NCBI GenBank assembly: GCA_035536995.1
Contig: DATLNB010000032.1
Coordinates: forward strand, 27,366 to 91,365
From: AV80 sp035536995
GTDB lineage: Bacteria; Verrucomicrobiota; Verrucomicrobiia; Chthoniobacterales; UBA10450
DNA length: 64,000 nt
Direction: 5' to 3'
Shown: piece by piece, positions 58,806-64,000 of the stretch
Position numbering within the stretch: the stretch's first letter is position 1
How the letters are laid out: each line of letters begins with the position of its first letter
Program-made: the position numbers and the translations under genes
The notes under the pieces: generated by a model
Database searches by the model: none
What the model was told of the DNA's origin: nothing
What the model saw: only the letters and a program-made list of their open reading frames with translations

Positions 58806-59738
58806 TCAGGAATTCCGAAATTGTTTGTGCTCGCGGATCGATTTTTCGAACTGCGGCCGGTCGGAAGCTCCGACGTCGGGCGGGAATTTGGCCGTCGAGC
58901 GGTCCCATTTCGCCAGCCAATCGCGCGAAAGAAAATCACGCTGCGCCCGCTTTGGATGGCTCGCGGCCAACGGGGTTAACGCGATTGTTGTTTCAATTTT
59001 CGGCCCGGCATTGCGGCCCCGCGCTACAAAAAAGCCCGCCGCGAGGAGTGCCGCGCGGTTCGCGGTCGAGCAGGTGTAGGTAAACAGCTCGACGTCTTTG
59101 GCCCCGCAGATCTCAAATAGTCGGCGAAAGGTCGGGAACGCCCAAAGCCGGCCGGAAGTCCGGGACGAAAACATGTCGTAAAAGACGAGATCGGGAGCAC
59201 TCTGGGCGTCTGACATCCGTTCGACAAAATCGCCAGGGATGAGTGTCCAGGTGAGGTTCGGGACCGACTTTGATCTCCAATGGCCATGCTCGAGCAGAGC
59301 GGCCGGCGCTTCGTGGGCGAGATAGGGAAATTGCTCAGGATGCCGAGCCGCGAGACGAAGCGAGTCGAGGTCGTTTTCAAAGCTAATAATGCAGAGCGCG
59401 GCCGCGATTCCGGTCGCGGCCACTTCTTCGCAACACGCTATCGCAGCCATCGCATTCGCGCCGGCGCCGAGCCCGACGTCCCAAAGCACCAGTTCGCCCG
59501 CTGCGTCTTGATCTCGCAGACGCTGGGCAAGATGCGCCTGTTCTACATAAATTCGCCGCGCCTCTTCCAGCGGCGCCGTCCGTGAATGCATGATTTCGCC
59601 GGAGGAAATCTGCCGAATGCTGGCGAAGCCTTCCCAGGCCTGGTGGATCTCATAGTCGCCGAGCGCGCGCGCTCCGGGAGCGTTCGCATCGTCCGGGGTC
59701 CCGGCGCCTTTGGAAATCTCCGCTTGTTTTTGTTTCAC
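58806..59738 (-). CDS. MnmC-like (DUF752) SAM-dependent methyltransferase
   Basis: A 310-residue protein related to the methyltransferase half of MnmC (MnmD), which completes 5-methylaminomethyl-2-thiouridine in tRNA wobble positions. I recognise EIMHSRTAPLEEARRIYVEQAHL, LWDVGLGAGANAMAAIACC (SAM-binding), ISFENDLDSLRLAARHP, and DLVFYDMFSSRTSGRLWAFPTFRRLF plus YTCSTANRAALLAAGF. There is no FAD oxidase half. I chose GTG 59738 (start VKQKQAEISK), right after the divergent DUF2911 gene; no signature lies further upstream. The exact substrate is inferred from the family. Confidence 0.75.
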   Translation of the reverse strand: MKQKQAEISKGAGTPDDANAPGARALGDYEIHQAWEGFASIRQISSGEIMHSRTAPLEEARRIYVEQAHLAQRLRDQDAAGELVLWDVGLGAGANAMAAIACCEEVAATGIAAALCIISFENDLDSLRLAARHPEQFPYLAHEAPAALLEHGHWRSKSVPNLTWTLIPGDFVERMSDAQSAPDLVFYDMFSSRTSGRLWAFPTFRRLFEICGAKDVELFTYTCSTANRAALLAAGFFVARGRNAGPKIETTIALTPLAASHPKRAQRDFLSRDWLAKWDRSTAKFPPDVGASDRPQFEKSIREHKQFRNS

Positions 59739-59786
59739 GGTTGCAGTTGATGTGTTCGGCCCCAAACCAACATCAACCAAAGCATC

Positions 59787-60833
59787 ATGAAACGTATTAT
59801 CCTTACTTCGATTCTCGCGGTTGCCGCGTTGGCCATTGCTCGGGGCGATCTTGAACTGCCCGACGTTAGCCAGCTTGCGATTGTTAAACAACGGGTCGGC
59901 CTTACCGACATCACCATCAATTATCACCGCCCCCTGGTCAGCGGTCGCAAAATCTGGGGCGGCCTCGTCCCCATGGGCGAAGTCTGGCGCGCCGGGGCGA
60001 ACGAGAACACGACCATCGAGTTCAGCAGTGATGTCTCCGTCGAAGGCCAGGCCCTGCCCAAGGGTATCTATGGGTTGCACATGATCCCGACAGCTGATGC
60101 CTGGACGGTGATCTTTTCCAAAATGGCGACCGCCTGGGGAAGCTACACTTATAATCAGTCGGAAGACGCCCTTCGTGTCACCGTGAAACCGCGGGCAGGC
60201 GAAATGGAAGAGGCGCTCGAGTACGAATTCGAGGACGTCACCCCGGACGGCGCGGCGGTTGTGATGAAGTGGGAAAAGCTCGCCGTTCCTTTCAAGGTGG
60301 GAGTCAGTCCCGAAGCGACCGTTGGAAACATCCGTGGGCAGATGCGAGGCCGCGCTCAATACGAATGGGAAGCCCCGAACCAGGCGGCGCAGTTCTGTCT
60401 GAGCAAGAAGATCGCGCTCGAAGACGCCTTGAAGTGGGTCAACCTCTCGATCCAAAACGAAGAGCGTTTCGAGAACCTTTCAACCAAAGCCGACGTCCTC
60501 AAGGCGATGAACAAGCCCGACGACGCGAAGAAGACCTGGGAGCAGGCCATCGCCAAGACGACTGCTGTCCAGCTTTACTCTTATGCGCGCCGCCTTCAGT
60601 CCGAGAAAAAGGACGCGGAAGGACAGGAAATCCTCAAGGAGGTATCGAAGCGTTATCCGGAGACGCCGTTTGGCCATCTCGCCAACGCGCGATTGAAATC
60701 AGCCGGTGGCGATTTTGACGGGGCCATCGAGGACGCGAAGAAAGCGCAGGGCGTCGCCATTTCCGAGCAACAGAAGAAGAACATCCAGCTGTTGATCGAG
60801 CGGCTCCAGGCAAAGCAGGACATCAACAAGTAA
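59787..60833 (+). CDS. DUF2911-domain exported protein with helical C-terminus
   Basis: A 348-residue exported protein with a signal peptide (MKRIILTSILAVAALAIARG). The DUF2911 domain spans about 25-185 (VKQRVGLTDITINYHRPLVSGRKIWGGLVPMGEVWRAGANENTTIEFSSDVSVEGQALPKGIYGLHMIPT...WTVIFSKMATAWGSYTYNQSEDALRVTVKP). The C-terminal part (about 200-348) is made of helices with TPR-like spacing (LEDALKWVNLSIQNEERFENLSTKADVLKAMNKPDDAKKTWEQAIA). The family has no firm function. It precedes the PIG-L gene on the same strand with a 62-base gap. Confidence 0.85.
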   Translation: MKRIILTSILAVAALAIARGDLELPDVSQLAIVKQRVGLTDITINYHRPLVSGRKIWGGLVPMGEVWRAGANENTTIEFSSDVSVEGQALPKGIYGLHMIPTADAWTVIFSKMATAWGSYTYNQSEDALRVTVKPRAGEMEEALEYEFEDVTPDGAAVVMKWEKLAVPFKVGVSPEATVGNIRGQMRGRAQYEWEAPNQAAQFCLSKKIALEDALKWVNLSIQNEERFENLSTKADVLKAMNKPDDAKKTWEQAIAKTTAVQLYSYARRLQSEKKDAEGQEILKEVSKRYPETPFGHLANARLKSAGGDFDGAIEDAKKAQGVAISEQQKKNIQLLIERLQAKQDINK

Positions 60834-60895
60834 GCAGCGCCCCTCGCGACTTTCGCGAACGGGCTTGCGCTCGTGGGGATGGCAGGGTAGCGCCG

Positions 60896-63466
60896 ATGAT
60901 GTTTCGTCCCGTTAGGAGTGGCTCCATGCTGGTTCTGATCGCGGCGGCGACTGCCGTGTGCAGCGCGGTCGAGCCGGCGCGCGTTTTCCCGACTCAAATG
61001 AATGCGGCGGAAATCCAACTCGGAATCCAAAAGCTCGACGTCCTCGGGCGCGTCCTCTACATCGCCGCCCATCCGGACGACGAGAACACGAACCTGATGG
61101 CGCTGTGGTCTAATGGGGCTCTTTACGACACCGCCTATCTTTCCGTTACGCGAGGTGACGGCGGGCAGAACCTGATCGGCGCCGAGCTGGGCGAACGCCT
61201 CGGCGTTATTCGGACCCACGAGTTGCTCGCCGCACGTCGCCTTGATCGCGGCCGGCAATTCTTTACTCGCGCGGTCGATTTCGGATTCTCGAAAAGCGCG
61301 CCCGAAACCCTCCGCATTTGGGATCGGGAGAAAATCCTGGCGGATGTCGTCTGGATGATCCGGAAATGGAAGCCGGACGTGATCGTCACCCGTTTCAGTC
61401 CCGAGGACGATAAGACGCACGGTCATCATACTGCCTCGGCCATCCTTGCCCGTGAAGCCTTCGCCGCCGCGGCCGATCCGAAACGTTTTCCGGAACAACT
61501 TGCCTACGTCGAGCCTTGGAAAGCGATCCGGCTGGTTTGGAACACGTCACCGTTCTTTTTCCAAAACCGGAATCTGCCGTTCGATCCGGCCGGTTTGACC
61601 ATGCTGGAAGCCGGCGGCTTCAATCCCTTGCTCGGCAAAGCCTACACCGAAATCGCGGCGGCGAGCTTGAGCATGCACAAAAGCCAGGGGGTCGGGAGCC
61701 CGCCACGGCGCGGCGCGCGCAAGGAGTATTTCAAACTGCTCGAAGGCGCGCCGATGACGAACGCTTTATTCGCCGGCGTCGATACGACGTGGAAACGGGT
61801 GGAAAAATCCGAGCCGGTCGCAACGAAGATCAAGGAGATCATCTCCACCTTTGCTCCATCCGATCCCGCCGCCTCAGTCTCCAGGCTTCTCGAACTGCGG
61901 AAAGACCTCGTCGCGAAAAGTGGAGGGACGGCCGCCGTGCCGTCCCCAACGAAGAACCCCGGCGCGCCGGTCCCGCCCCACGACACCTGGTTCGCAACGA
62001 AGCTGGGCGAGGTCGATGCCTTGATCGCGGCCTGCCTTGGCCTGCACATCGATACTACTACCACGGCCGCGGTCGTTTCCGGCGGGCAGCCGCTGCCGAT
62101 CAAACTCGAAGCGATCAACCGCTCCAAAATCCCCGTGCAATTGCTTGAGGTGCGCACTCCCATTTCGGGAGAAGAACTGAAGCTCGACGTCCCGCTCCCC
62201 CAGGACCAATTCGTTTCGCAAGATCTCGCGCCCACCCTCCCGAAGGACATCGTCACGACCCAGCCTTACTGGCTCCGCCAGCCTGCCGTGGCCGGAACTT
62301 TTGTCGTCGACGACCAGACGTTGATCGGTCTTCCGGAAAACCCATTCGCGTTTCCCGTCGAGGTAACGGTGCGCGTAGCCGACCAGGAATTGCGCTATCT
62401 GCTCGACACCAAAAACCGAAGCGTCGATCCGGTCATCGGCGAAGTCCGGCAAAACCTCGTCATCGCCCCGCCGGTTTTCGCGAATCTCCAAAACTCGGTT
62501 TTTGTTTTTGCGGACGAGAAGCCAAAGACCGTCCAGGTCCGCGTCTCGGCTTCCGCTGGTCCCGTCCAGGGCGAGCTCCGCCTGGAGGCGCCTAACGGCT
62601 GGCGGACTGAGCCCGCTTCGGTGCCGGTTGATCTCAAGGCGGCTGACGCCGAATCGTTCGCGACGTTCACCGTTCATCCGCCGCGGAACGCAGCCGAGGG
62701 CAGCTTACGCGCCGTCGTTAAAGTGGGTGGCCGGGACTACGCGTTTGCCCGGGAACGCATTTCCTATCCGCACATCGGCATTCACATCCTGATGCCGCCG
62801 GCCGCGGCAAAAATCGTCCGCGCCGATATTCGAAAGAGCGGCGAATCGATCGGTTACATTCCCGGCGCAGGCGACGACGTCCCGCAGAGCCTTCAGCAGA
62901 TTGGCTACAACGTGAAGCTGCTCGATAGCGGGGACATCAATGCCGAAAACCTGAAGCGCTACGACGCCGTGGTCATCGGCATTCGCGCCTACAATACCCA
63001 GGACCGGATCGGTGACTGGCAACGTGAGCTGCTCGCCTACGTCAATGGCGGAGGCGTCGTTGTCGCCCAATACAACACCACGGGGGATCTGAAAACGAAA
63101 CAGATCGGCCCGATTCCATTCGAGCTTTCGCGGGACCGCGTCACCGATGAAAACGCCGAGATTCGGATTTTGGCGCCCGATCATCCGGTGCTGAAGGGAC
63201 CAAACAAGATTGGTCCCGATGATTTCAACGGCTGGGTCCAGGAGCGCGGGCTCTATTTCCCGAACAAGTGGGATGCGAATTGGACCGCGCTCCTTTCGTG
63301 CAACGATCCCGGCGAGAAACCACTCGATGGCGGTCTGCTCGTCGCGAAATCCGGCAAGGGATATTTCATTTACACCGGCTACGCGTTTTTCCGCCAGCTC
63401 CCCGCCGGCGTTCCGGGCGCGTATCGCCTATTCGCCAACCTGGTTTCAGCACGCGACGCGAAATGA
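60896..63466 (+). CDS. PIG-L/LmbE-family deacetylase with large C-terminal region
   Basis: An 856-residue secreted protein with a signal region (MLVLIAAATAVCSAVEPARV). The PIG-L domain (about 45-240) shows AAHPDDEN (about 58-65) and THGHHTAS (about 184), the zinc-binding and catalytic motifs of LmbE/MshB-type N-acetylglucosaminyl deacetylases. The rest (about 350-856) is beta-rich, then ends in a GATase1/ThuA-like stretch (YDAVVIGIRAYNTQDRIGDWQRELLAYVNGGGVVVAQYNTTGDL), unusual length for a PIG-L enzyme but a layout I associate with large secreted members. It may act on glycans outside the cell. Confidence 0.85.
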   Translation: MMFRPVRSGSMLVLIAAATAVCSAVEPARVFPTQMNAAEIQLGIQKLDVLGRVLYIAAHPDDENTNLMALWSNGALYDTAYLSVTRGDGGQNLIGAELGERLGVIRTHELLAARRLDRGRQFFTRAVDFGFSKSAPETLRIWDREKILADVVWMIRKWKPDVIVTRFSPEDDKTHGHHTASAILAREAFAAAADPKRFPEQLAYVEPWKAIRLVWNTSPFFFQNRNLPFDPAGLTMLEAGGFNPLLGKAYTEIAAASLSMHKSQGVGSPPRRGARKEYFKLLEGAPMTNALFAGVDTTWKRVEKSEPVATKIKEIISTFAPSDPAASVSRLLELRKDLVAKSGGTAAVPSPTKNPGAPVPPHDTWFATKLGEVDALIAACLGLHIDTTTTAAVVSGGQPLPIKLEAINRSKIPVQLLEVRTPISGEELKLDVPLPQDQFVSQDLAPTLPKDIVTTQPYWLRQPAVAGTFVVDDQTLIGLPENPFAFPVEVTVRVADQELRYLLDTKNRSVDPVIGEVRQNLVIAPPVFANLQNSVFVFADEKPKTVQVRVSASAGPVQGELRLEAPNGWRTEPASVPVDLKAADAESFATFTVHPPRNAAEGSLRAVVKVGGRDYAFARERISYPHIGIHILMPPAAAKIVRADIRKSGESIGYIPGAGDDVPQSLQQIGYNVKLLDSGDINAENLKRYDAVVIGIRAYNTQDRIGDWQRELLAYVNGGGVVVAQYNTTGDLKTKQIGPIPFELSRDRVTDENAEIRILAPDHPVLKGPNKIGPDDFNGWVQERGLYFPNKWDANWTALLSCNDPGEKPLDGGLLVAKSGKGYFIYTGYAFFRQLPAGVPGAYRLFANLVSARDAK

Positions 63467-63795
63467 ACACCAGATGCTTCCGTCGCCCCTGTTCAGGGGC
63501 TTTCCCGTGTCCGGATCGCACTCCCGGGGTTCCGCTTCGCTCCACCCCGCGCTCTATTCCGTCGCCCCCGTCCGGGGGCTTCGGTTGCGTAGAGTATAGG
63601 TGGGAACGTCGGGTCCGGTGTTTTGCTTCTGGTACTCCGCTGCGCTCCATCTCGCGGTTTATTCCATCGCCCCCATTGGGCGGTCTGGAGCGCCAGAGGC
63701 GCGGAGGATTAAAGCCCGGAGTGAAGCGCAGCGAAACTCCGGCTAATAACCCCTGTAAGAACACGGAACCCCTGACAAGGGGTGACGGAACACGG
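63467..63795. repeat. Hairpin cluster upstream of the RAYT gene's 3' end
   Basis: This 329-base stretch without genes is a dense set of hairpins. Perfect stems with 4-base loops lie at 63485-63500 (GCCCCT-GTTC-AGGGGC), 63564-63579 (GCCCCC-GTCC-GGGGGC) and 63768-63783 (ACCCCT-GACA-AGGGGT); an imperfect one lies near 63669-63681. A second module, TCCGCTTCGCTCCACCCCGC or TCCGCTGCGCTCCATCTCGC, appears twice directly (63530-63551, 63634-63655) and once inverted (63717-63741, GGAGTGAAGCGCAGCGAAAC). Confidence 0.7.
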
Positions 63796-64000
63796 TCACC
63801 GGTAACGCTCATCGAATCGGAGACCATGCGCCCCCAGCATCACCTTGAACTCGTCGAGAAAAGATACCGTTCGATGATGTTCTTCCTGCCGCTCGATGTA
63901 ACGGCGGACCTTCGGAACTTGCGATTCGCTAACGGTGAACGCAGCGTAACCTTCCTGCCACGCAAAGGCGTTGCATTCCGGGAACGTTTTGGAAATCCAG
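63796..64000 (-). CDS. REP-associated tyrosine transposase (RAYT), 3' part, truncated by window edge
   Basis: Translating the minus strand from 64000 gives WISKTFPECNAFAWQEGYAAFTVSESQVPKVRRYIERQEEHHRTVSFLDEFKVMLGAHGLRFDERYR, then stop TGA at 63796-63798. This matches the C-terminal end of the IS200/IS605-like Y1 transposase family, here of the RAYT type. The 'FAWQEGYGAF' motif and the helix with the catalytic tyrosine (VRRYIERQEEHHR) are both recognisable. Only 67 residues are visible; the N-terminus, including the HUH motif, is outside the window. The neighbouring hairpin cluster and the GTAG-head repeats elsewhere in the window are candidate substrates. Confidence 0.85.
   Translation of the reverse strand, partial: WISKTFPECNAFAWQEGYAAFTVSESQVPKVRRYIERQEEHHRTVSFLDEFKVMLGAHGLRFDERYR

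Overview
The window looks like a piece of a GC-rich, Gram-negative soil bacterium of the Verrucomicrobiota, most likely the Spartobacteria/Chthoniobacterales side (Udaeobacter-like). This is inferred, not proven. The hints are the overall base composition, an ADOP-type permease, secreted proteins carrying a tandem C-terminal module with a conserved 'RALGPSL' core that I associate with this group, a PBP1A with an unusual active-site motif, an EF-P with an Asn loop tip, and many cell-envelope genes. I found no rRNA, tRNA, CRISPR array, prophage or complete insertion sequence.

Layout. 1-13.7 kb: the 3' end of a D-aminoacylase, a DUF1353 lipoprotein, ResB plus a multihaem cytochrome, a DUF883-like membrane protein, the helicase HrpB with a LuxR-type regulator, an MBL-fold hydrolase, and a KaiC-like ATPase overlapping a hybrid histidine kinase. 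13.8-18 kb: a Ski2-like helicase translationally coupled to agmatine deiminase, then a convergent TesA-like esterase. 18.1-24.2 kb: a glycolytic cluster gap-pgk-tpiA interrupted by a four-helix-bundle gene between inverted repeats and by an SGNH/MBOAT acyltransferase pair. 24.2-31.3 kb: a secreted cyclophilin, a LolA-like protein, a PAP2/GT39/GT2 envelope operon and a DUF4139 protein. 31.5-36.6 kb: a PTS EIIA domain, argS and treY. 36.7-46 kb: a membrane M50-like protease, EF-P, a KdsD-like isomerase, two glycosyltransferases, PBP1A and a MidA-type methyltransferase. 46-49.7 kb: a three-gene operon of cupredoxin, sensor kinase and porin with 4-base overlaps. 49.9-63.5 kb: a secreted NxxGxxAF-repeat protein, a beta-lactamase-family hydrolase, an ADOP permease, a frameshifted PQQ-propeller gene, small proteins, an MnmC-like methyltransferase, a DUF2911 protein and a PIG-L deacetylase. 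The right edge holds a dense hairpin cluster and the 3' part of a REP-associated tyrosine transposase (RAYT).

The most interesting layer is between the genes. First, at least seven hairpins carry a 5' GTAG head, the foot sequence known from REP elements mobilised by RAYT proteins. In five cases the TAG of that head is the stop codon of the adjoining gene, four times in the context CTG-TAG-C, and one copy lies in frame inside a helicase gene. A RAYT is encoded at the window edge. Second, many intergenic spacers are built from short words repeated in tandem on one side and in complement on the other. Each spacer uses a different word set but the same architecture. These two repeat systems are the best candidates for something undescribed.
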